A stretch of DNA of 64,000 nt from Rhizobium grahamii CCGE 502 (GTDB lineage: Bacteria; Pseudomonadota; Alphaproteobacteria; Rhizobiales; Rhizobiaceae). Shown here piece after piece: positions 17,444 to 25,369 of this stretch. Numbering within the stretch: position 1 is the stretch's first letter; every line of letters starts with the position of its first letter. The translations under genes were made by a program, and so were the position numbers. A model generated the notes under the pieces. It worked only from the letters and a program-made list of their open reading frames with translations, had not been told where the DNA came from and ran no database searches. Location of the stretch: contig NZ_AEYE02000035.1 in the NCBI RefSeq assembly GCF_000298315.2, positions 434,001-498,000 of the forward strand, read 5' to 3'.

Positions 17444-17470
17444 TGTCACATTCCTCCAACCTGTTCCGTC
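17444..17470 (+). promoter_or_regulatory. ECF41-type promoter reading toward the carboxymuconolactone decarboxylase gene
   Basis: TGTCACA at 17444-17450, a 16-base spacer, then CGTC at 17467-17470: the -35/-10 pair I recall for ECF41 sigma factors. It points right, toward the gene starting at 17550, predicting a leader of about 75 bases. Its -35 lies between the ribosome site and start codon of the sigma gene on the other strand. Confidence 0.75.
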
Positions 17471-17478
17471 AACGTCAT

Positions 17479-17505
17479 GACGAACCAAACCCGGCCGATG
17501 TGACA
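17479..17505 (-). promoter_or_regulatory. ECF41-type promoter of the sigma factor gene itself
   Basis: On the minus strand TGTCACA (17505-17499) is followed after exactly 16 bases by CGTC (17482-17479). Transcription would start near 17473, about 30 bases before the sigma gene's ATG. Its -10 lies only eight bases from the -10 of the opposing promoter, so the two cannot be occupied together. Confidence 0.75.
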
Positions 17506-17549
17506 AGCACGGCCGGCGACGTCATTTCGAAAACATATCAAGGAGAAGC

Positions 17550-18011
17550 ATGATGCAAGCAAGAATGGGAAATCCGGCCGTCGTTGTTCCTGACGCGATG
17601 CAAGCGCTGCAGGCGCTGGCAACGATACCTGCCAAATCAGGTCTGTCGCCAATCCTGCTGGAACTTGTCAATATGCGCGCCAGCCAAATCAACGGCTGCA
17701 GCGTTTGCATTGACGGACATCCACGCATCGCCAAGAAGGCGGGCGAAACCGATGAGCGACTGTTCGCCGTCAGTGCCTGGCGCGATACGCCTTATTTCAC
17801 TCCGGCCGAGCGGGCTGCCCTTGCGCTGACGGAAGCGGTTACCCGCATCAGCGATCGGGCCGACCCGGTACCCGATGACATCTGGGATGAAGCCACGCGA
17901 CATTTCGATGGCAAGAGCCTGGCAGCGCTCGTCATCGCCATCGCCAACATCAACGTCTGGAACCGGTTGAACATTGCCACCCGGCAGATCGCCGGCGAAT
18001 GGAAACCTTGA
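17550..18011 (+). CDS. carboxymuconolactone decarboxylase/AhpD-like protein (ECF41 partner)
   Basis: A 153-residue AhpD-fold protein. The redox motif is CSVC within LVNMRASQINGCSVCIDGH, followed by the family's DERLFAVSAWRDTPYFTPAE segment and a LALTEAVTRI helix. Such proteins reduce peroxides or act on gamma-carboxymuconolactone-like compounds. In ECF41 loci this gene class is the usual direct target of the sigma factor. AGGAG is close upstream of two consecutive ATGs (17550, 17553). A 13-base hairpin follows the stop. Confidence 0.9.
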   Translation: MMQARMGNPAVVVPDAMQALQALATIPAKSGLSPILLELVNMRASQINGCSVCIDGHPRIAKKAGETDERLFAVSAWRDTPYFTPAERAALALTEAVTRISDRADPVPDDIWDEATRHFDGKSLAALVIAIANINVWNRLNIATRQIAGEWKP

Positions 18012-18018
18012 ATTGAAG

Positions 18019-18047
18019 AGGGCCGCTGTCGCGCCGACAGCGGCCCT
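18019..18047. terminator. perfect 13-bp hairpin between convergent genes
   Basis: AGGGCCGCTGTCG (18019-18031) pairs fully with CGACAGCGGCCCT (18035-18047) across a three-base loop. It sits between the decarboxylase (+, ends 18011) and rhaI (-, ends 18072). No T-run follows on either strand, so it may stabilise 3' ends or act with Rho, rather than being a classical terminator. Confidence 0.6.
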
Positions 18048-18071
18048 AGCAACGCTCATGGAGGCCAGGGA

Positions 18072-19364
18072 TCAGATAATGCCGCCACCCCCGGCAACCG
18101 ATGCAGGCCGTTCCGTTGCAACCTTCTTGCGATAGCCACTAGCACGGTAGGTCGCGACCGGATCGATCGCTCCACCAGCACGCCGGCGTGCCTCTGAAAG
18201 GATCGGCTCGACATCGGTGCGATAGGCGCGTTTCAGGGTTTCCGTCGCCATCAGCGCGTCGTTTTCATTCTGGTACCCGGAGAGCGCCTCACGGTCGACA
18301 AGCAGCGCCTGGGCATAGGCCCGACGGATTTCGTTGGCACTGTTGATCAGGCTTTCGATCGGATCCGTGACATTGTGTGACTGGTCGATCATGTGTGCTG
18401 GATTGAAGTCATTGACGCCGCGCTGTTCTGCCTCGACCAGTTCATTGAACACAAGGAAAAGGCGGTAAGGCTCGATCGCACCGGCATCCAGATCGTCGTC
18501 TCCATATTTGGAGTCGTTAAAATGGAAGCCGCCGAGTTTGCCGAACTGGATGAGGCGGGCGACGATCATCTCGATGTTGGTATTCGGGGCATGGTGACCA
18601 AGATCGACGAGGCATTGAGCCTTCGGACCGAGCGTCTGGGCGATCAGGTAGTTGGTACCCCAGTCCTGCACCACCGTCGAATAGAAAGCTGGCTCATACA
18701 TCTTGTGCTCGGAAAAGAGCTTCCAATCGTCCGGAAGCGCCTTGTAGATGTCAGCCATCGACGCAAGGTAGCGTTCGAATGCTTTCGTGAAGTTGCTCTG
18801 GCCAGGGAAATTCGAACCATCGCCGATCCAGACGGTCAGTGCCTTGGAACCGATCGCCTTTCCGATCTCTATACATTCGATGTTGTGATCGACAGCCTGC
18901 GCACGCGTCGCCGCATCCGTGTGGCTCAGTGAGCCAAATTTATAGGAATGTGCCTGGCCGGGTGCATCTGAGAAGGTGTTGGAGTTCATTGCGTCGAAAC
19001 CAAGGCCCAGCGCATCGCCCTTCGCCTTCAGTTCCTTCGCGTCTGCCTTGTCCCACGGGATATGAAGGGAGACGCTTGGTGTCGCGCGCGTCAGCTCGTT
19101 GATGACGGAGCAATCATCGAGCTTGTCGAAGATGCCCCGCGGTTCGCCGCTTCCCGGAAAGCGGGCAAACCGTGTACCACCGGTACCGACGCCCCAGGAC
19201 GGAACGGCGACAAAGAACTCGGACACACCTCGTGTTATGGTTTCAATGTCGATGCCGCGCCGCGCCAAGTTGGCGCCGAGAGCTTTGTAGTCGGATTGGA
19301 GCGCTGCACCACGCTTGTCATTTTCCCGCGCGATCAGGTCCTGCGCGATTCTGGTTTCGGCCAT
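18072..19364 (-). CDS. rhaI: L-rhamnose isomerase
   Basis: The 430-residue protein is of the short rhizobial/Pseudomonas-type L-rhamnose isomerase, a TIM barrel that converts L-rhamnose to L-rhamnulose with Mn/Co. Key segments are SVSLHIPWDKAD, ALTVWIGDGSNFPGQSNFTK, WKLFSEHKMYEPAFYST (metal-binding Glu), CLVDLGHHAPNTNIEMIVA (Asp/His ligands) and KLGGFHFNDSKYGDDDLDAG. It lies downstream of rhaD on the same strand, separated by 234 bases with a strong hairpin, and is part of the rhamnose regulon controlled by RhaR. Confidence 0.95.
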   Translation of the reverse strand: MAETRIAQDLIARENDKRGAALQSDYKALGANLARRGIDIETITRGVSEFFVAVPSWGVGTGGTRFARFPGSGEPRGIFDKLDDCSVINELTRATPSVSLHIPWDKADAKELKAKGDALGLGFDAMNSNTFSDAPGQAHSYKFGSLSHTDAATRAQAVDHNIECIEIGKAIGSKALTVWIGDGSNFPGQSNFTKAFERYLASMADIYKALPDDWKLFSEHKMYEPAFYSTVVQDWGTNYLIAQTLGPKAQCLVDLGHHAPNTNIEMIVARLIQFGKLGGFHFNDSKYGDDDLDAGAIEPYRLFLVFNELVEAEQRGVNDFNPAHMIDQSHNVTDPIESLINSANEIRRAYAQALLVDREALSGYQNENDALMATETLKRAYRTDVEPILSEARRRAGGAIDPVATYRASGYRKKVATERPASVAGGGGII

Positions 19365-19556
19365 AATTTCCTCCCTTGCCGCAACGAACCACGGCTCCTG
19401 TCCACGTTCTCATGCGTGGAATGCTTCATCGTGAACGAAGCGGCAGTGGACAACATACGAATACTTCTTCCTATCATCCTGCCGCCTCTCTTTTCTGCAG
19501 GTCGGTTTCGGCCTGCACTCTGGCTCGATGTTTTGCTGACGCTTTGCGGCTACATT

Positions 19557-19593
19557 CCGGAGGATCATCCATGCAACATGGATGAGCCTCCGG
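19557..19593. repeat. 17-bp inverted repeat between rhaD and rhaI
   Basis: CCGGAGGATCATCCATG (19557-19573) and CATGGATGAGCCTCCGG (19577-19593) pair with one mismatch across the loop CAA, six bases after the rhaD stop. No T-run follows in the rhaD direction. It probably acts as an RNA stabiliser or partial terminator that lowers rhaI read-through. Confidence 0.65.
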
Positions 19594-19598
19594 AGATG

Positions 19599-21695
19599 TC
19601 AGCGCGGGAAACTCTGCGCATTGCCGGCATCAACGTTGATGATGTTGCCGGTTGACTTTGCCGAAAGATCGGATGCCAGGAAGTAGATCGCTTCCGCGAT
19701 GTCCTCTGGAAAGACATTCAGCTTCAACATCGAACGCTTGCGGTAGTGTTCCTCCAGTTCGCCGATTTCGATCCTGGAGGAGGCCGCGCGCTGTTCGCGC
19801 CACTCTCCGCTCCAGATCTTCGAGCCGCGAAGCACCGCATCCGGATTGACGGTATTGACGCGAATGCCAGCCTCTGCGCCCTCGAGCGCCAGGCAACGGG
19901 CAAGATGGATCTCGGCTGCCTTTGCCGTGCAGTAGGCAGCCGCATTCGGCGAGGAAGCAAGGCCGTTCTTCGACGCGACAAAGACGACGTTGCCCCCGAG
20001 GTTCTGCCTGCGGAAGAGACGGAAGGCTTCCCGCGACACAAGGAAGTACCCGGTCGAAAGAATGTCCATGTTCTTGTTCCACATCGAGAGCTCCGTGCTT
20101 TCGATTGGCGCTGACGAAGCAATACCCGCGTTCGACACGAGGATATCGATCCCACCGAATTCGACGCAGGCTTCGGCGAATGACGAAATCACCGCATCTT
20201 CGCTGGTCACGTCGAGCTTCATGCTGCGGACGGCATCGCCACCAAATTGCCTCGAAAAATCTGCCCGCGTGTTTTCGAGCGCATCCTGATCGATGTCGGC
20301 CAGTACGACGCAGGCACCCTCCCCAATCAATCGGGTGGCAGTCGCTCGACCGATGCCACCGGCGCCGCCGGTCACGAAAGCAACCTTCCCGGCAAGGCTC
20401 TTCGGCTTTGGCATGCGCTGAAGCTTGGCCTCTTCGAGCAGCCAGTATTCAATGTCGAATGCTTCCTGCTCGGGCAGGCCCTGGTATTCTGAAACGGTCG
20501 ATGCCCCCCGCATGACATTGATGGCATTGACGTAGAATTCGCTGGCAATGCGGGCGGTCGCCTTGTCCCGTGCGAATGACAGCATTCCGACCCCGGGAAG
20601 AAGGAATATGACGGGATTCGCGTCCCGCATGGCGGGCGAATTGTCGTGCTTGCAGTCATTGTAGTAACGGGCGTAGTCGGCGCGATAGTCCTCGAGCGCC
20701 TCGTCGAGGCCAGAAACGACAGCATCGATATCCGGATTTGCCGGATCGAACGCGACGATCAACGGACGGATCTTGGTTCGCAGGAAGTGATCCGGGCAAC
20801 TGGTACCAAGAGCCCCGAGCGGTTGCAGGTTCCTGGAGTTTACGAATTCCAGGACAGCATCCTGGTCATCGAAGTGACCAAGCTTGCGCTCCGCCTGGCC
20901 AATTCGGCCGCGGATTTCGGGCATCAGGCGCGCGGCGATGGCGCGACGCTGTTCGACCGGCAGGCTCGCGGTCGCTGCACCACCAAAGATCGTCTTGCCC
21001 TCGGTCTTCTCGGCAAACCAAGCGATCGCCTTGTTGATGATGTCCAGCGTCAGCTCGTAGCAAGCCTTTGCGTCGTTGGCCCATGTGAAGAGGCCATGGC
21101 TTTCGAGGACCACGCCCCTTGCGTTCGGGTTTGCCCGGACGAAGGCCTCGAGGTCGAGGCCAAGCTGGAACCCGGGGCGGCGCCATGGGAGCCAGCCGAT
21201 GTCGTCACCGAAGATCTGCTTCGTCAATTCCCGGGAGTTCTTGGAGGCAGCAATCGCAATGATGGCGTCCGGATGCATGTGGTCGACATGTGTGAAGGGA
21301 ACGAAACCATGCAATGGCGTGTCGATGGACGCGGCGCGGCCGTTGAGATTGTAGGTGCAGTGCGGAAGGAACCCGACCATGCGGTCTTCATCCGCGACGC
21401 CCTTGTAGATCCCTTTGAGCGAGTCGAGCTTGTCCTGGTAGAGCGTTGCAAAGCCGTCGAGCTTGATGGTGCCGACATCGCCGCCCGAGCCTTTGACCCA
21501 GAGGACCTTGACCTTCTCGCCAGTCAGCGGATCCGTCTCCGTCACCTTGGCAGAGGTATTGCCTCCCCCGTAGTTGGTGATGCGCTTGTCAGCGCCAAGC
21601 AAATTGGAGCGATACAGCAGCTTTCCAGGCTCATCGAGGCCTCCCGCATATGAATCGTCCCAACGGTTATCAAGAAGCCGGACGGTTGCCGCCAT
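19599..21695 (-). CDS. rhaD: bifunctional rhamnulose-1-phosphate aldolase/short-chain dehydrogenase
   Basis: The 698-residue fusion is typical of Rhizobiaceae. The N-terminal class II aldolase part (about 1-400) contains NYGGGNTSAKV, FVPFTHVDHMHPDAIIAIAA and VVLESHGLFTW, with His ligands for the metal. The C-terminal SDR part (about 430-698) has VTGGAGGIGRATATRL, the SNAG-type VSNAGIASSAP and the catalytic AAYCTAKAAE (Tyr/Lys). It cleaves L-rhamnulose-1-phosphate to dihydroxyacetone phosphate and L-lactaldehyde, then oxidises the lactaldehyde. It is divergent from rhaR across a likely operator. Confidence 0.95.
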   Translation of the reverse strand: MAATVRLLDNRWDDSYAGGLDEPGKLLYRSNLLGADKRITNYGGGNTSAKVTETDPLTGEKVKVLWVKGSGGDVGTIKLDGFATLYQDKLDSLKGIYKGVADEDRMVGFLPHCTYNLNGRAASIDTPLHGFVPFTHVDHMHPDAIIAIAASKNSRELTKQIFGDDIGWLPWRRPGFQLGLDLEAFVRANPNARGVVLESHGLFTWANDAKACYELTLDIINKAIAWFAEKTEGKTIFGGAATASLPVEQRRAIAARLMPEIRGRIGQAERKLGHFDDQDAVLEFVNSRNLQPLGALGTSCPDHFLRTKIRPLIVAFDPANPDIDAVVSGLDEALEDYRADYARYYNDCKHDNSPAMRDANPVIFLLPGVGMLSFARDKATARIASEFYVNAINVMRGASTVSEYQGLPEQEAFDIEYWLLEEAKLQRMPKPKSLAGKVAFVTGGAGGIGRATATRLIGEGACVVLADIDQDALENTRADFSRQFGGDAVRSMKLDVTSEDAVISSFAEACVEFGGIDILVSNAGIASSAPIESTELSMWNKNMDILSTGYFLVSREAFRLFRRQNLGGNVVFVASKNGLASSPNAAAYCTAKAAEIHLARCLALEGAEAGIRVNTVNPDAVLRGSKIWSGEWREQRAASSRIEIGELEEHYRKRSMLKLNVFPEDIAEAIYFLASDLSAKSTGNIINVDAGNAQSFPR

Positions 21696-21781
21696 GTCAT
21701 CCTCCCATATGAAATTTCGTGGATGCGCGAACGAACTCTGCGCTCCTTTGCGCCGACGATATCGCTCATCAAAGCTGGCAT

Positions 21782-21854
21782 TGTCAATCGAAAACGATCA
21801 ACTTCGATTATGTTGCAGCGCAATATGAACTTTTATGATCGTTTTTGATTGACA
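21782..21854. promoter_or_regulatory. RhaR operator candidate: 19-bp inverted half-sites 35 bp apart
   Basis: TGTCAATCGAAAACGATCA (21782-21800) and TGATCGTTTTTGATTGACA (21836-21854) are inverted repeats matching at 18 of 19 positions. They lie in the divergent rhaD/rhaR intergenic region. DeoR-type repressors such as RhaR usually bind repeated sites and loop or bridge them, so this is the natural site for joint control of both transcripts. Binding itself is inferred. Confidence 0.75.
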
Positions 21855-21895
21855 GTTTTTCGTAACTGCGAAATAAGCAGGTTAGGAGGAACCCC

Positions 21896-22705
21896 ATGCA
21901 CGAACGCGAACGCCATCGCATTATCATGAGTGCCGTTCAGGAAAAGTCGGTCGTGACAGTTCAGGACATATCCGAGCTGACCGAAGCTTCCGAGGCGACG
22001 ATTCGGCGCGATATTGCAGCCCTCCACGTGCAGGGAAAGATCCGTCGCGTCCGTGGAGGCGCCGAGGCCGTGCATCCGCCGCAGCTCGGAAATCTTGCGG
22101 GGCGTCCGTTTCGGGTTTCGGAATCGGTCAACATCGATAAGAAGCGCTCGATCGCCCGGGCAGCTGTCGACCTTTGCGATCCCGGCGACGCCATCATCAT
22201 CAATGGCGGAACGACCACGTTCCAGATGGTGCATTTCATGGCCGCCCATCGCATGCAGGTGATGACCAATTCGTTTGCCATCGCCGAGCACCTGGTCAAG
22301 CATTCGAAGAACACCGTGACCGTTCCCGGCGGCGTGATCTACCGCGAGCAGAGCCTCATCCTTTCACCGTTCGACAATGATGCGATCCGCAACTTCTACG
22401 CCAGGCGTTTCTTCATCGGCGCGCAGGGTGTCGGTCCGCTCGGCGTCATGGAGGCGGATGCGCAGATCATCCAAAGCGAGCAGAAGCTTATGCACCAGGC
22501 AGACGAACTGGTCGTCATGGTCGATTCCAGCAAGTTTCATCGTCGGTCGAGCCTCATTCTGTGCCCGCTCGACCGCGTTTCAACGATCATTACCGACGAC
22601 GGCGTTCCCGAGGACTCCGTACGGATGATTGAGGATGCGGGCATCAAGCTCGTGATTGCGAGCACAATCTCGCAGGCCAAGGAGGATTCCTCGTCGGTCG
22701 CTTGA
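21896..22705 (+). CDS. rhaR: DeoR-family rhamnose regulon repressor
   Basis: A 269-residue DeoR protein. The N-terminal HTH (residues 5-60) contains RHRIIMSAVQEKSVVTVQ and EASEATIRRDIAAL. The effector domain has RSIARAAVDLCDPGDAIIIN, GGTTTFQMVHFM, NSFAIAEHL and a final VDSSKFHRRSSLILCPLD, as in sugar-phosphate-sensing members. In Rhizobium leguminosarum the homologous gene is a negative regulator of rhamnose use. TTAGGAGGAAC precedes ATG 21896. It heads the + strand gene set rhaRSTPQUK. Confidence 0.93.
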   Translation: MHERERHRIIMSAVQEKSVVTVQDISELTEASEATIRRDIAALHVQGKIRRVRGGAEAVHPPQLGNLAGRPFRVSESVNIDKKRSIARAAVDLCDPGDAIIINGGTTTFQMVHFMAAHRMQVMTNSFAIAEHLVKHSKNTVTVPGGVIYREQSLILSPFDNDAIRNFYARRFFIGAQGVGPLGVMEADAQIIQSEQKLMHQADELVVMVDSSKFHRRSSLILCPLDRVSTIITDDGVPEDSVRMIEDAGIKLVIASTISQAKEDSSSVA

Positions 22706-22756
22706 GTGGCGCCGTCAGGATGTAGTCAAGTCTTATCAACGTGGGAGGATTAAAGC

Positions 22757-23752
22757 ATGAAACTCGCAAAGACACTGGCAGTGGGCGTTGCCTTTGCCGT
22801 CGCCCTGATGGCGGGCGCGGCAAGCGCCAAGGACGTCAAGATCGGTCTGGTCGTGAAGTCTCTCGGCAACGGCTTCTTCGAAGCCGCCAACAAGGGCGCG
22901 CAAGAAGCTGCGAAGGAACTCGGCGGCGTGGAGGTCATCTACACCGGCCCGACGTCGACGACGGCAGAAGGCCAGATAGAAGTCATTAACTCGCTGATCG
23001 CCCAGGGCGTTGACGCGATCGCCATCTCCGCCAACGACCCGGATGCCGTCGTGCCGGCTCTGAAAAAAGCCAAACAGCGTGGCATCAAGGTCATCTCCTG
23101 GGATTCGGGCGTCAATAAGGACGGCCGCATCTTGCAGCTCAACCCATCGTCCAACGAACTGATCGGCAAGATGTGCCTGACGCTGGCCAAGGACCACCTT
23201 GATGGCGGCAAGGGCGACTTCGCAATCCTGTCGGCTACGACCACCTCGACAAACCAGAACATCTGGATCGACCAGATGAAGAAGCAGCTCAAGGACTTCC
23301 CGGGTCTCAACCTCGTTACCACGGTATACGGCGACGATCTGTCCGACAAGTCCTATCGCGAAGCCGAAGGCCTGCTGAAGTCCAACCCGAACGTCAAGGT
23401 CATCGTCGCTCCGACGACGGTCGGCGTTCTGGCCGCCTCAAAGGTTGTTGAAGACAAGGGCCTCGTCGGCAAGGTCTATGTGACCGGCCTCGGCCTGCCG
23501 TCCGAAATGGCGGGAGCGATCAAGTCGGGTGCAACGAAGGAGTTCGCCATCTGGAACCCCATCGACCTCGGATATTCCGCCACCCAGATCGCCTACCACC
23601 TCGTAAAGGGTGACGCGACTGGAAAGCCGGGCTCCGAAATCGAAGCCGGTCGCATGGGCAAGATCAAGATCGACGACAAGGGCGAAGCCGCTATGTCCGA
23701 TCCGTTTGTCTACAACGCTTCGAACATCGACCAGTTCTCGAAGGTTTTCTAG
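22757..23752 (+). CDS. rhaS: rhamnose ABC transporter periplasmic binding protein
   Basis: Residues 1-24 are a signal peptide (MKLAKTLAVGVAFAVALMAG then AASA). The mature protein is a type I sugar-binding protein: KIGLVVKSLGNGFFEAANKG, the IEVINSLIAQGVDAIAISAN segment, RGIKVISWDSGV and GYSATQIAYHLVKG. It captures L-rhamnose in the periplasm for RhaTPQ. The gene lies 51 bases after rhaR with GGGAGG upstream, and a hairpin follows it. In ABC operons such hairpins raise binding-protein output over the membrane subunits. Confidence 0.95.
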   Translation: MKLAKTLAVGVAFAVALMAGAASAKDVKIGLVVKSLGNGFFEAANKGAQEAAKELGGVEVIYTGPTSTTAEGQIEVINSLIAQGVDAIAISANDPDAVVPALKKAKQRGIKVISWDSGVNKDGRILQLNPSSNELIGKMCLTLAKDHLDGGKGDFAILSATTTSTNQNIWIDQMKKQLKDFPGLNLVTTVYGDDLSDKSYREAEGLLKSNPNVKVIVAPTTVGVLAASKVVEDKGLVGKVYVTGLGLPSEMAGAIKSGATKEFAIWNPIDLGYSATQIAYHLVKGDATGKPGSEIEAGRMGKIKIDDKGEAAMSDPFVYNASNIDQFSKVF

Positions 23753-23772
23753 GCGCGCTCCTACAACAAAAA

Positions 23773-23801
23773 CCCGGCGGTTCTCCCGCCGGGACTTTTC
23801 C
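23773..23801 (+). terminator. hairpin after rhaS (attenuating terminator)
   Basis: CCCGGCGG (23773-23780) and CCGCCGGG (23786-23793) pair perfectly across a five-base loop, followed by ACTTTTCC. It lies between rhaS and rhaT, 22 bases before the rhaT start. It fits partial termination or 3'-end protection that favours the binding-protein message. Confidence 0.75.
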
Positions 23802-23823
23802 ACCTGAACACTGGTAAACGCTG

Positions 23824-25359
23824 ATGAACACTGCCCTTCAACAATCCGTCTCGGGCATCAAGGCGGACGAGGTCCCCCCGATCCTGGAGATGCGTGGGAT
23901 TTCGCAGATCTTCCCTGGTGTGAAGGCGCTCGATAACGTCAGCATCGCGCTCTATCCCGGCAAGGTCACCGCCCTGATCGGTGAAAACGGTGCTGGCAAG
24001 TCGACGCTCGTCAAGATCCTGACGGGCATTTACCGGCCAAACGAAGGCGGGATCATCATCGATGGCAAGATTACGACCTTCACCAATGCTCAGTCAGCCA
24101 TCGACGTCGGCGTAACCGCCATCCATCAAGAAACCGTCCTTTTTGACGAACTGACCGTGGCCGAAAACATATTTCTCGGCCATGCGCCGCGAACAAGGCT
24201 TCGTACGATCGACTGGAAGCTGATGAACAGTCGCTCGAAACAATTGCTGCATTCCCTTGAAAGCAATATAGATCCGACGATCCGGCTCAAGGATCTCTCA
24301 ATTGCACAGCGCCATCTTGTGGCCATCGCCCGGGCGCTCTCGATCGAGGCGCGCATCGTCATCATGGACGAGCCGACCGCTGCACTGTCGCGAAAGGAAA
24401 TCGACGACCTTTTCCGGATCGTCGAGACCCTGAAGGCGCAAGGCAAGGCGATCCTCTTCATCAGTCACAAGTTCGACGAGCTCTATGAGATTGCCGACAA
24501 CTTCGTGGTCTTCCGCGACGGCCGCGCGGTTGGCCACGGCCAACTCAAACAGACGCCCCAGGATGATATCGTTCGGCTGATGGTCGGCCGCGAGGTCGAG
24601 AATGCCTTCCCGAAGATCGATGTGACAATCGGCGGCCCGGTGCTTCAGGTCGAGAAATACTGTCATCAAACAGAGTTCCGAGATATCTCGTTCACCCTGC
24701 GCAAGGGGGAAATCCTTGGTGTCTACGGCCTGATCGGTGCTGGCCGATCCGAGCTCTGCCAGTCCCTTTTCGGAATCACCACGCCCGCCTCCGGACGGCT
24801 TTCGCTCGAAGGTCAGGAGATTGCGATCCGCTCGCCACAAGACGCCATCAGGGCAGGCATCGTCTATGTTCCCGAGGAGCGCGGCCGTCACGGACTGGCG
24901 CTGCCCATGCCGATCTACCAGAACATGACACTTCCCTCGCTTGGACGTACCTCGCGCAAGGGCTTCCTGAAAGCCGCCAACGAATTTGCACTCGCGCGCA
25001 AATATGCCGAGCGCCTGGATCTTCGCGCTGCCGCCTTTTCGGTCCCTGTCGGAACCCTGTCGGGCGGTAACCAGCAGAAGGTCGTGATCGGTAAATGGCT
25101 CGCCACCATGCCGAAGGTGATCATCCTCGACGAACCCACCAAGGGCATCGACATCGGCTCGAAAGCTGCCGTGCATGGCTTTATTAGCGAGCTCGCCGCC
25201 GAGGGTCTGTCGATCATCATGATTTCGTCGGAGCTGCCTGAAATCATTGGAATGTCCGACCGGGTCCTGGTCATGAAGGAGGGCCTGATGGCCGGTCTTT
25301 TCGAGCGCAGGGATCTCACGCCGGAAACGCTGGTTCGCGCCGCGACCGGCAACGCTTGA
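23824..25359 (+). CDS. rhaT: rhamnose ABC transporter ATPase (two fused nucleotide-binding domains)
   Basis: The 511-residue protein has the double-NBD layout of the RbsA/XylG class. In domain 1 Walker A is GENGAGKST (53-61) and Walker B is IVIMDEPTAAL, with a diverged signature (LSIAQRHLVAIARAL). Domain 2 has a degenerate Walker A (YGLIGAGRSEL), an intact signature (LSGGNQQKVVIGKWLA) and Walker B (VIILDEPTKGID). It drives rhamnose uptake through RhaP/RhaQ on the cytoplasmic face. Note that rhizobial RhaT is the ATPase, not the E. coli symporter of that name. Confidence 0.95.
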   Translation: MNTALQQSVSGIKADEVPPILEMRGISQIFPGVKALDNVSIALYPGKVTALIGENGAGKSTLVKILTGIYRPNEGGIIIDGKITTFTNAQSAIDVGVTAIHQETVLFDELTVAENIFLGHAPRTRLRTIDWKLMNSRSKQLLHSLESNIDPTIRLKDLSIAQRHLVAIARALSIEARIVIMDEPTAALSRKEIDDLFRIVETLKAQGKAILFISHKFDELYEIADNFVVFRDGRAVGHGQLKQTPQDDIVRLMVGREVENAFPKIDVTIGGPVLQVEKYCHQTEFRDISFTLRKGEILGVYGLIGAGRSELCQSLFGITTPASGRLSLEGQEIAIRSPQDAIRAGIVYVPEERGRHGLALPMPIYQNMTLPSLGRTSRKGFLKAANEFALARKYAERLDLRAAAFSVPVGTLSGGNQQKVVIGKWLATMPKVIILDEPTKGIDIGSKAAVHGFISELAAEGLSIIMISSELPEIIGMSDRVLVMKEGLMAGLFERRDLTPETLVRAATGNA

Positions 25360-25369
25360 GGAATTCGGA

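Noticed and set aside
17499-17523. TGTGACA with CGTC downstream on +, as a third ECF41 promoter
   Set aside because: The spacer is 14 bases and the -35 has the wrong central base for that strand; it is the reverse reading of the minus-strand -35.
20646-21653. 335-codon open frame on + inside rhaD
   Set aside because: Antisense of the aldolase domain, with no domain features of its own.
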